Below the pieces are notes generated by a model. The model did not search any database. It was not told the origin of the DNA and saw only the letters and a list, made by a program, of their open reading frames with translations. Made by a program: the position numbers and the translations under genes. Below are positions 44,039 to 53,175 of a DNA stretch of 64,000 nucleotides, piece after piece (position 1 is the first letter of the stretch; every line of letters starts with the position of its first letter). Source of the DNA: Ideonella_A sakaiensis_A (GTDB lineage Bacteria > Pseudomonadota > Gammaproteobacteria > Burkholderiales > Burkholderiaceae_C); assembly GCF_048320135.1 (NCBI RefSeq), contig NZ_CP182947.1, forward strand, positions 5,208,001 to 5,272,000, written 5' to 3'.

Positions 44039-45085
44039 TCACTGACCCAGCTCGAGCGAGCAACCTTGGACAAACGTTGCCGTGCCTGACAGGCATGTAC
44101 CGCCGGGGCAGTTCTCCTTTTTGTACTTCGACGTGAAGCTCACTTCCAGGGTGCGGGTTTCACCAGGATCGAGCTGCCGCTTGGATACCTGCGCTTCGGT
44201 CCAGTTGCTGCTGGAGATGGTGACACCCGAGGTGACGGCAAGAGGGCTCCTGTCCGCCTTGTAGATTGCGCCGTCGAGCTTGATCTCCTTGATTGCGCCG
44301 TAGGTGGCGCCGACCGGCCAGTTCAATACGAAGGTGTCGAGCGTGACCATCGTGTTGCCCGGGTTGGTGATCTTCAGCTTGTATTTGTCGTCCTCAATCT
44401 TGTAGAGCGCCTGCTTCACCGAGCATGGCGGCGGCTGCAGCACGGTGACTGTTGCCGTGGCCTTGGTGCCCGCCAGGCATGCATCGGACGTGGCGGTGGC
44501 GATGTTCGACGTGGTCTGCGTGATCAGCCCATTCGCGGTGAGCGTGTGCGAAGCGCCCGGGGCCAGCGAGAACGGGCTGCCCGAGATCAGACCCAGCTTG
44601 TCGTCATTGACGACGATGTTGTTGGCGTTGAACGCGCTCTTGTTCGTGATCCTGTACGCGAAGCTGACGTTTTGCCCGGCCCCGATGCCGTCCTGCGCCA
44701 CCAGCGTCAGGCTGAAGAATTTGTCGCCGACCACCAGCGGTTGCGAGCAACTGGTGTGCAAGCCGTCGTTTCGGTACCGCCGCTGTTGCTCAGCGAGATC
44801 ACCGTGTTCGACTGCGTGCGCGGGATCGTGAACGTACCGCCCGGCGGAATGTTGTTGATGCTCCCGCCCGGGTAGACGACGTTCACCGGCTTGGTCGGAT
44901 CGATCTGCCCGCTGCAGCTCGTCTTGCCGGCCGCCTGGTTGTGACTTTGCGTCGCGGATCCGCCGCCGGTGTATCTGAAGGTCAGGGTGCTCGGCTTGAA
45001 GCTGCCGCCGGTGCCGCAAGACGGTGCATGCTGCGGCTCAAAGGCGCAGGAATTGGTTGTCGTGATCGGTGCCGGGCTTCCCCGG
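44039..45085 (-). pseudogene. 5'-truncated, frameshifted surface-adhesion-like gene
   Basis: The 3' part reads well: LHTSCSQPLVVGDKFFSLTL, then repeat-like beta domains and a cysteine-containing end (CPGGTCLSGTATFVQGC). The matching upstream part, CGTGGSFKPSTLTFRYTGGG to NNIPPGGTFTIPRTQSN and VISLSNSGGTE, is in a different frame, so a one-base loss lies near 44770. No start codon exists in the upstream frame before a stop at 45100. It looks like the end of a larger secreted protein with DUF11-like domains. The IS66 element sits 72 bases past its end. Confidence 0.7.
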
Positions 45086-45123
45086 GGTGATGGCTCAGTC
45101 TATCGAGCGGGCGGGGGGAGGGG

Positions 45124-45143
45124 ACCCACTCATTCAGGGGGGT
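45124..45143 (-). promoter_or_regulatory. C-rich/AGG box near the surface-protein pseudogene
   Basis: ACCCACTCATTCAGGGGGGT matches the box found upstream of PEP-CTERM genes at 11.8 and 40.7 kb. It lies just upstream of the truncated gene, so it may be its former promoter region. Confidence 0.4.
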
Positions 45144-45267
45144 GGGGCGATTTCAAGCGTTTTGGCAGGCGGCTTGATGGAGGAGAAATCGGTCGTCGTT
45201 GGGAGCCTGCTCGAGCCGCGCGATCTCTATCTGATCGGTGTTGAGGCTCAAGGCCTCCCAAGTCTAT

Positions 45268-45984
45268 CTAGTACGACGACCTCCGTCGTTGTGCCACCAC
45301 CAATACACCCAAGCCCATCAGCATGAGGGCGTAGGTTTCGGGCTCTGGCACGGCCGAAATCACGTCCCCAGATCGCACCGCCATTGCGAAATACTCTGTT
45401 GTTTTCTGCGCCGGCGACTGAAAGCCGGAATTGACGTTGAAGGCCCACGCCGTGTTTGCATTGAAGGGCGTGCCGGACCAATAAGGCCGCGAGGTTTGCA
45501 GATTTTGAAAGTCCCCTGGGTTCAGTGTGCGTCCCTGCTGAGGCACACAAGAGTTGAAGCTGCCATTGGCTCCCGGTATGCATTGACCCTGATTTCCCAA
45601 TGAAACGTAGAACAGGTGCCCCATCTCGCTGGCGGTTCCCCAGCCCGTGCCGGCAGCAGCAGTACCGTTGTCGGTGCTGCCATTGTTGGAAAAGGAATTG
45701 TTGAACGTCGAGCCGTTGACAGGTCCGACGCTCGGCAAGCGCCAGTCGCTGAAACTGCCCACGGTCAAATCGTCTGCCCAGGCCGCTGCGTCAACCCAGC
45801 TCATCAAGCCATTGATGTTGGCGTTGCGCGCCCAGGTGATGTCAAGCACCGAGTCATAAAGGAATACAGCGCTCGCATCGCTCCCCGCCACGGCGGCACC
45901 GTTGATGTCGCGCCCGAGAAGGTCTGCCTTTGCAGTGGTCGCGATTGAACATGCCGCCATGAGGATGGCGCAATGCTTTTTCAT
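45268..45984 (-). CDS. PEP-CTERM protein with DUF1566-like domain
   Basis: From MKKHCAILMAACSIATTAKA at 45984 the protein has 238 residues. The body has LDITWARNANINGLMSWVDA, SDWRLPSV, and YWSGTPFNANTAWAFNVNSG, the pattern of the DUF1566/Lcl C-terminal domain with its WRLP motif. It ends VPEPETYALMLMGLGVLVV then RRR. Such proteins are secreted and probably matrix- or surface-bound. The start lacks a strong ribosome site; the upstream extension to 46260 is unlikely to be coding. Confidence 0.88.
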   Translation of the reverse strand: MKKHCAILMAACSIATTAKADLLGRDINGAAVAGSDASAVFLYDSVLDITWARNANINGLMSWVDAAAWADDLTVGSFSDWRLPSVGPVNGSTFNNSFSNNGSTDNGTAAAGTGWGTASEMGHLFYVSLGNQGQCIPGANGSFNSCVPQQGRTLNPGDFQNLQTSRPYWSGTPFNANTAWAFNVNSGFQSPAQKTTEYFAMAVRSGDVISAVPEPETYALMLMGLGVLVVAQRRRSSY

Positions 45985-46299
45985 CGTCGATGACAGAGTT
46001 TGATCAGCGCGTGAGAGGGCAGTCAACGTTGGTACTCCAGTTGCAGGGCCGAAATGGAAACTGCTGCCGTGCACCTGAAGTGCAATTGCAGTCGTGGCAC
46101 GGCAATGATGCTCGGAACGGCTGGGGACCCCCGCCCGCCGCATTCCTTGGAGATTTTCCAAGGGTTCGGTCGCCTCCGACAAGCCCCCTCCCCCCAAACA
46201 GGGGGAGGCTGGCACAACGAACTGGTAAATACGCTGTACAGCGTGTTTTGGCAAAGTCACGTTGCCTCGCCAGACCAGGCGAGGTCTGTCTTCGTCGGA
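45985..46299. other. Intergenic region with a G/C palindrome
   Basis: The 315 bases between htpX and the DUF1566 PEP-CTERM gene, both on the minus strand, hold CCCCCTCCCCCCAAACAGGG near 46183-46202, the core of an inverted repeat with GGGAGG. No gene is convincing. The repeat may serve as a terminator for htpX or be a dispersed element. Confidence 0.5.
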
Positions 46300-47175
46300 T
46301 CAGGCACCTTGCTGCAGCCGCGCAATCCGCTCCTCCATCGGCGGATGGCTTGAGAACAGCGCCATGAAGCTGTTCGGTCGCGTGCTGATGGCCAAAGACT
46401 GCATGGATTTGGGCATTTCGCCGGGGTCGAGGCCGCCGAGGCGGGCGAGGGCGTTGATCATCGGCTGCTTCTGGCCCACCAGCTGGGCGGCGCCGGCGTC
46501 GGCGCGGAATTCGCGCTGGCGCGAGAACCAGGCGACGATCATCGCGGAGATGATGCCGAGCAGGATGTCCATCACGATCGTCGTTGCGTAAAAGCCGATG
46601 CCGGGGCCGTCGTTCTGGTTTCGCAGCACGACCTTGTCGACGACATAACCGACCAGCCGCGACAGGAAGACGACGAAGGTGTTCATCACGCCCTGGATCA
46701 GCGTCATCGTCACCATGTCGCCGTTGGCGACGTGTGCCACTTCATGGCCGATCACCGCTTCGACCTCGTCGCGCGACATCGACTGCAGCAGCCCGGTCGA
46801 CACCGCGACCAGCGCGGAGTTCTTCAACGCGGCGGTGGCAAAGGCATTCGGCGGGCCTTCGTAGATGCCGACTTCGGGTGTCTTGATATTGGCCTTTAGC
46901 GCAAAACCCTCGACGGTTTGGACCAGCCAGCGGTGATGAGGATCGGGCGACTCGTTGATCACCTGCAACTTGGTCGTCCATTTGGCCATCTGCTTGCTGA
47001 TCAGCAGCGAGATGAAGGCGCCGCCGAAGCCGAATACCAGCGCGAAGCCGAGCAGGTCGGGCAGGCTGATGCCGTTGGCGGTCAGGAAGGTGTTCAGCCC
47101 AAGCAGGTTGACCACCAGTCCGAGCACCAGCATCACGCCGAGGTTGGTCATCACGAACAGGGCAATGCGTTTCAT
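46300..47175 (-). CDS. htpX: Membrane zinc metalloprotease HtpX
   Basis: A 291-residue inner-membrane protease. Two N-terminal helices precede the zinc site HEVAH (144-148), followed by two more helices and the third ligand region FRADAGAAQL. It degrades misfolded membrane proteins. The ATG at 47175 has GGAG upstream and gives the standard N-terminus MKRIALFVMTNLGVML. All active-site residues are present. Confidence 0.96.
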   Translation of the reverse strand: MKRIALFVMTNLGVMLVLGLVVNLLGLNTFLTANGISLPDLLGFALVFGFGGAFISLLISKQMAKWTTKLQVINESPDPHHRWLVQTVEGFALKANIKTPEVGIYEGPPNAFATAALKNSALVAVSTGLLQSMSRDEVEAVIGHEVAHVANGDMVTMTLIQGVMNTFVVFLSRLVGYVVDKVVLRNQNDGPGIGFYATTIVMDILLGIISAMIVAWFSRQREFRADAGAAQLVGQKQPMINALARLGGLDPGEMPKSMQSLAISTRPNSFMALFSSHPPMEERIARLQQGA

Positions 47176-47284
47176 CGGTGGCTCCGGTCTGGCTTGTGGG
47201 TGCGGGGTGGAATCGAGGTGTTGGAGGCGGAACGGCGCGGCAAGTTCTCTGGGACGGCCGCGATCATTGGCGGATCCGGGAAAG

Positions 47285-47405
47285 GCCAATCGGGGCTGAA
47301 GCCCCTCCCACGGCAGCCTGCATCCGGTGGGAGCCGGTTTTTGGTAGGAGGGGCTTCAGCCCCGATTTGCTATCAGGCCACCAGCCCGAATCTGCGCTGA
47401 AGCCC
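47285..47405. repeat. Cluster of three REP-like repeats
   Basis: Copies at about 47288-47312 and 47344-47368 form opposed GGGGCTGAAGCCCC palindromes. A worn third copy (GAATCTGCGCTGAAGCCCTA) lies at 47388-47407. The third copy touches the stop of the truncated RND gene. Confidence 0.8.
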
Positions 47406-48312
47406 TACGTGCGGTCCGCCACCCCCAACATGCTGCCACCTCCGGCGACCACCACTGACGGCGCAGGCACCGCGGCCCGCTTCTCGCGCACCAGATAGCT
47501 GTAAACCACCGGCACGACCACCAGCGTCAACAACGTCGACGTGATCACCCGGCGGATGATCGCGCGGCCCATTGGCGCCTGGATCTCGCCGCCGTCGTTC
47601 AGCGCGAGTGCCAGCGGCAGCATGCCGAAGACCATTGCGGCGGTGGTCATGATGATCGGGCGCATGCGGATGGTGCCGGCCTGCAGCAGCGCGTCGGCGA
47701 CCGTCGCGCCGGCCTTGCGGGCCTGGTTCGCGAAGTCGACGAGCAGGATCGCATTTTTCGTCACCAGGCCCATCAGCATCACCAGGCCGATCATGCTGAA
47801 GACGTTCAGTGTGCTGCGCCACAGAAGGAGCGCCAGCATCACGCCGATCAACGCCAGCGGCAGGCTGGCCATGATCGCGATCGGCTGCACGAAGCTGCCG
47901 AACTGGCTGGCGAGCACGATGTAGATGAAGATCACTGCCAGCACCATCGCGCCCATCATTGCGCCGAAGGCCTCCTGTTGTTCGCGCGTCGCGCCGCCGA
48001 CGTCGAAGCGGTAGCCGGGCGGCAGCGAGGTGTCGGCGACCAGCTTCTGCACGTCGGCGCCGACGTCGCCGGCCGGGCGGCCTTTCACGCCAGCGAAGAT
48101 CGCTTCGCGGCGCTGCAGGTTCTGCCGGCGGATCACTTCCGGGTTGACGACCGGCTCGATCGTCGCGACGCTGGCCAGCGCGATCGGCGTGCCGTCGCGG
48201 GCGAAGGCCACCGGCAGCTCGCGCATCTGGTCGACGAGTTCGCGCATAGCCTCGGTCAGGCGCAGCAGCACTTCTACTTGGCCGCCGTTGGGCGTGGTCC
48301 ACCAGGTGGTGA
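47405..48312 (-). pseudogene. Truncated RND efflux pump, C-terminal 300 residues only
   Basis: This frame matches the last 300 residues of the full pump at 49951-53169, from WTTPNGGQVEVLLRL to the end. About 340 bases (47592-47934) appear identical to 50146-50488, while the flanking parts are clearly diverged. The upstream 770 codons are absent and the first residues before TTPNG are unrelated. It is a remnant of a related pump gene with a patch that looks gene-converted. With the full gene it brackets the HAF-repeat PEP-CTERM gene. Confidence 0.88.
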
Positions 48313-48371
48313 CATCGTCGACAGGTTGCAGCCTGTCCATCAACACCGACGACTCGACCGATCGAAACCTG

Positions 48372-48391
48372 ACCCCCTTGCTTCGGGGGGT
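48372..48391 (+). promoter_or_regulatory. C-rich/AGG-type box upstream of PEP-CTERM gene
   Basis: ACCCCCTTGCTTCGGGGGGT lies 130 bases upstream of the HAF-repeat PEP-CTERM start. It shares the ACCCCCT arm with the boxes at 11.8 and 40.7 kb but has a more perfect palindrome. A hairpin role is equally possible. Confidence 0.35.
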
Positions 48392-48520
48392 GGGGCTTGC
48401 CGCCGGACATCTGGCGGAGGATTATCCGCACGCTATCCGTAGCACCGCTGCCAGCTTCTGCTCCCGAGCGCGCATTGCTGTGTCCATTTCGTTTCGGCCC
48501 GGATTCACCAGGAGAGAACT

Positions 48521-49819
48521 ATGAAAGTGGCATTCGTTCGCTCGCTTTCGGTATCGAAACTGAGCTCGTGGGCGAGAAAGCCAGTCGGCATTGAATTGGC
48601 TTCGTCTGCGTGTCTGCAAGCGCTGGTTCACTTCCCGCAATGGCCGTACAGCCGCCTTCGTTGTCTCGTCGGGGCCGTGATGCTGTCATGCTCGAGCTAC
48701 GCTGGAGCGGCCAGCTACACTTTTACCGACCTCGGCACGCTGGGCGGAAGTTCCAGCTTCGCCAGAGGGATCAACAGCGCCGGACAGGTTGTCGGCGATT
48801 CCAAGACCGCGGGGGGCGCAACTCACGCCACGCTATGGAGCGGCGGCACCACCACCGACCTCGGCACGCTGGGGGGAACATACAGCGTCGCCAGCGGGAT
48901 CAACAACGCTGGCCAGGTTGTCGGCTATTCCAGCACCGCGGGGGGCGCAACTCACGCCACGCTCTGGAGCGGCGGCACCATCACGGACCTCGGCACGCTG
49001 GGGGGAAGTTACAACCAAGCCAGCGGGATCAACAGCGCCGGACAGGTTGTCGGCTTTTTGGACACCGCGGGCAATTCCGCACGGCGCGCCACCCTTTGGA
49101 GCGGCGGCACCATCACGGACCTCGGGACGCTAGGGGGAGCTTCCGGGTCCGCCCACGGGATCAACAGCGCCGGACAGGTTGTCGGCGTTTCCAGGACCGC
49201 GGGGGGCGCATCTCACGCCACGCTCTGGAGCGGCGGCACCATCACGGACCTCGGCACGCTGGGGGGAACTACCAGCATAGCCAGAGCGATCAACAGCGCC
49301 GGCCAAGTTGTCGGTGAATCCCTCACCGCGGGGGGCGCAACTCACGCTACGCTCTGGAGCGGCGGCACCATCACGAACCTCGGCACGCTGGGGGGAAGTC
49401 TCAGCTTCGCCAACGGGATCAACAGCGCTGGACAGGTTGTCGGTAATTCCAGCACCGCGGGCAATTCCGCACGGCGCGCCACGCTCTGGAGCGGCGGTGT
49501 CATCCATGACCTGAACACGTTTCTGGACGCAAGTACGATTGCCGCAGGTTGGGTCTTGCAATATGCGACATCAATCAACGACAGCGGGTGGATCGTAGGA
49601 GGTGCCTACAACTCGCTGACCGGATCTTCGCACGCCTACCTGCTTTCCATATCTGCCGTGCCAGAGCCAGCAAGCTATGCGCTCATGCTTGCCGGTGTTG
49701 GGGTTGTCGGTGCGGTGGTGCGACGCAAAGGGCCCGCGAGGCGCATTGCTGATGGAGTTGGCGGCGGGGTGCCGTCTCCCGGCGAGGCGAATCGTGGCTC
49801 GAAGCCGCTTCTACATTGA
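48521..49819 (+). CDS. PEP-CTERM protein with HAF repeats
   Basis: A 432-residue protein with CAGGAGAGAACT before the ATG. A long N-terminal region with a hydrophobic segment (LRCLVGAVMLSCSSYAGA) serves as signal. Six repeats of about 44 residues follow, each built on TDLGTLGG, GINSAGQVVG and ATLWSGG, the extracellular HAF pattern. The end carries VPEPASYALMLAGVGVVGAV and RRKG. The last 20 or so residues (GEANRGSKPLLH) come from reading into a REP repeat. It sits between two copies of RND pump sequence and is expected to be an XrtB substrate. Confidence 0.9.
   Translation: MKVAFVRSLSVSKLSSWARKPVGIELASSACLQALVHFPQWPYSRLRCLVGAVMLSCSSYAGAASYTFTDLGTLGGSSSFARGINSAGQVVGDSKTAGGATHATLWSGGTTTDLGTLGGTYSVASGINNAGQVVGYSSTAGGATHATLWSGGTITDLGTLGGSYNQASGINSAGQVVGFLDTAGNSARRATLWSGGTITDLGTLGGASGSAHGINSAGQVVGVSRTAGGASHATLWSGGTITDLGTLGGTTSIARAINSAGQVVGESLTAGGATHATLWSGGTITNLGTLGGSLSFANGINSAGQVVGNSSTAGNSARRATLWSGGVIHDLNTFLDASTIAAGWVLQYATSINDSGWIVGGAYNSLTGSSHAYLLSISAVPEPASYALMLAGVGVVGAVVRRKGPARRIADGVGGGVPSPGEANRGSKPLLH
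48727..49500 (+). repeat. Six in-frame tandem repeats of about 130 bp
   Basis: Units share near-identical DNA, for example GACCTCGGCACGCTGGGGGG and CTCTGGAGCGGCGGCACCAT. Most differences fall in two short variable stretches per unit. High DNA identity makes repeat-number change by recombination likely. Confidence 0.88.
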
Positions 49820-49935
49820 CTCGGTTGACCGAGCGCGTTCGCGCGGTGGTGGCATGCTCCGTAGGAGCGGCTTCAGCCGCAATTTTGTCGCGTGGCACGA
49901 GCCCGAATCGCGGCTGAAGCCGCTCCTACATTGAC
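49790..49935. repeat. Three REP-like repeats
   Basis: GCGGCTTCAGCCGC-type copies at about 49861-49884 and 49905-49930, plus a worn copy overlapping the 3' end of the HAF gene (49791-49817). They lie between convergent ends of the PEP-CTERM and RND genes. Confidence 0.8.
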
Positions 49936-49950
49936 TTTGTGGGCCAAGCG

Positions 49951-52900
49951 CTACTCGCGATCCGCTGTCGCCGGCATCGGACCGCCGCCGCCGATTGGCA
50001 TCGGCGCGGCCGTCGGCGCCACCTTCCGCTCCTGCACCAGATAGCTGTACAACACCGGCACCACCACCAGCGTCAGCAACGTCGACGTGATCACGCCGCC
50101 GATGATCGCGCGGCCCATCGGCGCCTGGATCTCGCCGCCGTCGTTCAGTGCGAGTGCCAGCGGCAGCATGCCGAAGACCATTGCGGCGGTGGTCATGATG
50201 ATCGGGCGCATGCGGATGGTGCCGGCCTGCAGCAGCGCGTCGGCGACCGTCGCGCCGGCCTTGCGGGCCTGGTTCGCGAAGTCGACGAGCAGGATCGCAT
50301 TTTTCGTCACCAGGCCCATCAGCATCACCAGGCCGATCATGCTGAAGACGTTCAGTGTGCTGCGCCACAGAAGGAGCGCCAGCATCACGCCGATCAACGC
50401 CAGCGGCAGGCTGGCCATGATCGCGATCGGCTGCACGAAGCTGCCGAACTGGCTGGCGAGCACGATGTAGATGAAGATCACCGCGAGCACCATTGCGCCG
50501 AGCATCGCGCCGAATGCCTCCTGCTGCTCGCGGGTGGCGCCGCCGACGTCGAAGCGGTAGCCCGGCGGCAGCGAGGTTTCGGCGACCAGTTTCTGCACAT
50601 CGGCGCCGACATCGCCGGCGGGGCGGCCTTTCACGCCGGCGAAGATCGCTTCGCGGCGCTGCAGGTTCTGCCGACGGATCACTTCCGGATTGACGACCGG
50701 TTCGATCGTCGCGACGCTGGCCAGCGCGATCGGCGTGCCGTCGCGTGCGAACGCCACCGGCAACTCGCGCATCTGGTCGACGCGTTCGCGCATTGTTTCG
50801 GGCAGCCGCAGCAGCACCTCGACCTGGTCGCCGTTCGGCGTCGTCCAATATGTCGCGACCTCGCCGTTGACATAGGCGCGCAGGCTGGACGCCAGTTGCG
50901 GCGCGGTGATGCCGAGCTCGCGCACCGCGGCCGGCTTCAGCCGCACTGCATAGGCCGGCAGCCCCGGCTTGACCGACAGCTCGACGTCGGTGATGCCCGG
51001 GATCTGCTTGATGCGCTCGGCAAAGTCGCCAGCGATCTTCATCAGTCCCTGCGCATCGTCGCCAAGGATCGCGACATAGATCGGCCGGTCGAAGCCGACC
51101 GAGACGTCGATGCCCGGTATGCCGGCGATCTGCGCGCGGATCGCATCCTCGATTTGCTTCTGGCTGCGCTCGCGTTCGCGCCGCGGCACCAGCCCGATAT
51201 TGATCGACGCCTGGTTGCGGCCGACCGACAGGCCGCTGCCGGTGCCGCCGATGCTGGTCTGCACATTGCGCACCTCGGGAAAACCGGCCAGCACCGCCTC
51301 GACCTGGCGCACCTTCGCGTCGCTGCGCTCGAGGCTGGAGCCGACGGGCATGCGGATCGACAGCTGCGTGAAGCCCTGGTCGGTCTGCGGGACGAACTCG
51401 CTGCCGACCAGCGGGGCGAGTGCGAGTGCAACGCCGAAACTCGCGGCGCCGGCGCCAACGATGACGCCGCGCGGCGTCAGCGTTGCGCGCCGCCAGCCGC
51501 GCGGGCGGGTCCGGTCGCGGCGTCCGGCGGCATCGAACGGCCGGCCCCAGGCCGGCAGCGGCAACGGCCAGCGCCGGCCGCTGAAGGCCCAGCGCAGCAG
51601 CCGCTCGTAGACCGCATGCAGCAGATCGAGGCCACGGTCGGTCGCGCGGATCGCGTGGCCGATGCCCCAGACCGACTTGATGCGGGTGGCGGGCGGATCC
51701 TTCCAGACCGACGACAACATCGGGTCGAGCGTGAAGCTGACGAACAGCGAAACCAGCACCGCGACCGCGACGGTGATGCCGAACGGGTAGAAAAATTTGC
51801 CGGCGACGCCGCCCATGAACGACACCGGAACGAAGACCGCGCAGATCGCAAAGGTGGTCGCCATCACCGCCAGGCCGATCTCGTCGGTGCCTTCGCGCGC
51901 GGCACGGTGGTGGTCCTTGCCCATGCCGAGGTGGCGGACGATGTTTTCGCGGACGACGATCGCATCGTCGATCAGCAGGCCGATGCACAGCGACAAGGCC
52001 ATCATCGTCATGAAATTCAGCGTGAAGCCGAAGGCGTGGATTGCGATGAAGCTCGCAATCACCGAGATCGGCAGCGTCAGCCCGGTGATCACGGTGCTGC
52101 GCCACGAGTGCAGGAACAGGAAAACGATCGCCACCGTCAGCAGCGCACCTTCGATCAGCGTGTGCTGCAGGCCTTTCAGCGAGCCCTTGACGAAATCGCT
52201 GTTCGCGAAGATCAGCCGCAACTCGACATCCGGGGGCAGTGTCTTGCGGATCTCCTCCATCGCGGCCTTCACCGCATCGCCGGTCGCGACGATGTTCGCA
52301 TCCTGCTGCTTGTAGATGTTGAAATTGATCGCCTGCTGGCCATTGATGCGGGCCAGCGTATCGGGCTCGCGTTCGCGCTCGACCAGCGTGCCGAGATCGG
52401 CCAGCCGCAGCGGCAGCCCGTTGCGGTTCGCGATCACCACCTGCTCGAACTGCCGCGGATCGTGCACGCGGCCCTCGACACGCAGGATCGTGTCCTGCAC
52501 GGTGTTCGACAGCAGGCCGACCGGCTGGTCGCTGTTCGCCTCGCGCAGCGCGGCGGCGATCTGCGCCGGCGTCAGCGCATAGGCGCGCAGCCGCGCCGGA
52601 TCGAGGTCGATCCGCAGTTCGCGTTTCGCCAGGCCCGAAATATCGACACGGGCAACGCCTTCGATGCGCTGCAGCCGCTTGCCGACATCGTGTTCGCCGA
52701 GCAGAGACAGTTCGCGCTGGCTGCGCGTTGCCGAGACCAGCGCGAGGTTGACCATCGGCCGGCTGTTCTCGTTGTCGAAACGCTGGATCAGCGGCGGCTT
52801 CGCATCGCGCGGGAAAACCGCCTGCGCCGCAGCGACGCGGTCGCGCAGGTCCTGCATCGCACGCGCCATGTCGGCATCGAGGCTGAACTCGACGCCGGTC

Positions 52901-53169
52901 TGGCTGCGGCCCTCGAAGCTGCGCGAGGTGATGCGCTTGACGCCGGCGATGCTGTTGACCGCCTCCTCGACGACCTTCGTCAGTTCACGCTCGACGGCCT
53001 CCGGGCTGGCGCCCGGATAACTGATGTCGACGAAGGCGACCGGCGGCGCGACGTCCGGCATCTGCTCGACGCCGAGCCTGGCATATGAGTAGAGGCCCAG
53101 CACACACAACGCGACCATCACCATCGTCGCGAAAACAGGGTTGTTGATCGATACGCGGGTGATCCACAT
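49951..53169 (-). CDS. RND-family efflux pump permease (AcrB/MexF type)
   Basis: A 1072-residue inner-membrane pump. The start MWITRVSINNPVFATMVMVA gives the first helix, and GLLIDDAIVVRENIVRH contains the proton-relay aspartates in helix 4. The internal duplication of the family and the C-terminal helix bundle are intact. It exports hydrophobic compounds from the periplasm. It follows the adaptor gene by six bases. No outer-membrane channel gene is adjacent, so a TolC-type partner must be encoded elsewhere. Confidence 0.95.
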   Translation of the reverse strand: MWITRVSINNPVFATMVMVALCVLGLYSYARLGVEQMPDVAPPVAFVDISYPGASPEAVERELTKVVEEAVNSIAGVKRITSRSFEGRSQTGVEFSLDADMARAMQDLRDRVAAAQAVFPRDAKPPLIQRFDNENSRPMVNLALVSATRSQRELSLLGEHDVGKRLQRIEGVARVDISGLAKRELRIDLDPARLRAYALTPAQIAAALREANSDQPVGLLSNTVQDTILRVEGRVHDPRQFEQVVIANRNGLPLRLADLGTLVEREREPDTLARINGQQAINFNIYKQQDANIVATGDAVKAAMEEIRKTLPPDVELRLIFANSDFVKGSLKGLQHTLIEGALLTVAIVFLFLHSWRSTVITGLTLPISVIASFIAIHAFGFTLNFMTMMALSLCIGLLIDDAIVVRENIVRHLGMGKDHHRAAREGTDEIGLAVMATTFAICAVFVPVSFMGGVAGKFFYPFGITVAVAVLVSLFVSFTLDPMLSSVWKDPPATRIKSVWGIGHAIRATDRGLDLLHAVYERLLRWAFSGRRWPLPLPAWGRPFDAAGRRDRTRPRGWRRATLTPRGVIVGAGAASFGVALALAPLVGSEFVPQTDQGFTQLSIRMPVGSSLERSDAKVRQVEAVLAGFPEVRNVQTSIGGTGSGLSVGRNQASINIGLVPRRERERSQKQIEDAIRAQIAGIPGIDVSVGFDRPIYVAILGDDAQGLMKIAGDFAERIKQIPGITDVELSVKPGLPAYAVRLKPAAVRELGITAPQLASSLRAYVNGEVATYWTTPNGDQVEVLLRLPETMRERVDQMRELPVAFARDGTPIALASVATIEPVVNPEVIRRQNLQRREAIFAGVKGRPAGDVGADVQKLVAETSLPPGYRFDVGGATREQQEAFGAMLGAMVLAVIFIYIVLASQFGSFVQPIAIMASLPLALIGVMLALLLWRSTLNVFSMIGLVMLMGLVTKNAILLVDFANQARKAGATVADALLQAGTIRMRPIIMTTAAMVFGMLPLALALNDGGEIQAPMGRAIIGGVITSTLLTLVVVPVLYSYLVQERKVAPTAAPMPIGGGGPMPATADRE

Positions 53170-53175
53170 CGCGCA

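Noticed and set aside
48727..49500. Regular repeats as a CRISPR array
   Set aside because: Units are about 130 bp, in frame, and encode HAF repeats; there are no short spacers.
49939..53088. 1049-codon plus-strand open frame opposite the RND pump
   Set aside because: Exact antisense of the pump gene; composition is dominated by Arg, Gln, His and Asp, with no domain or ribosome site.
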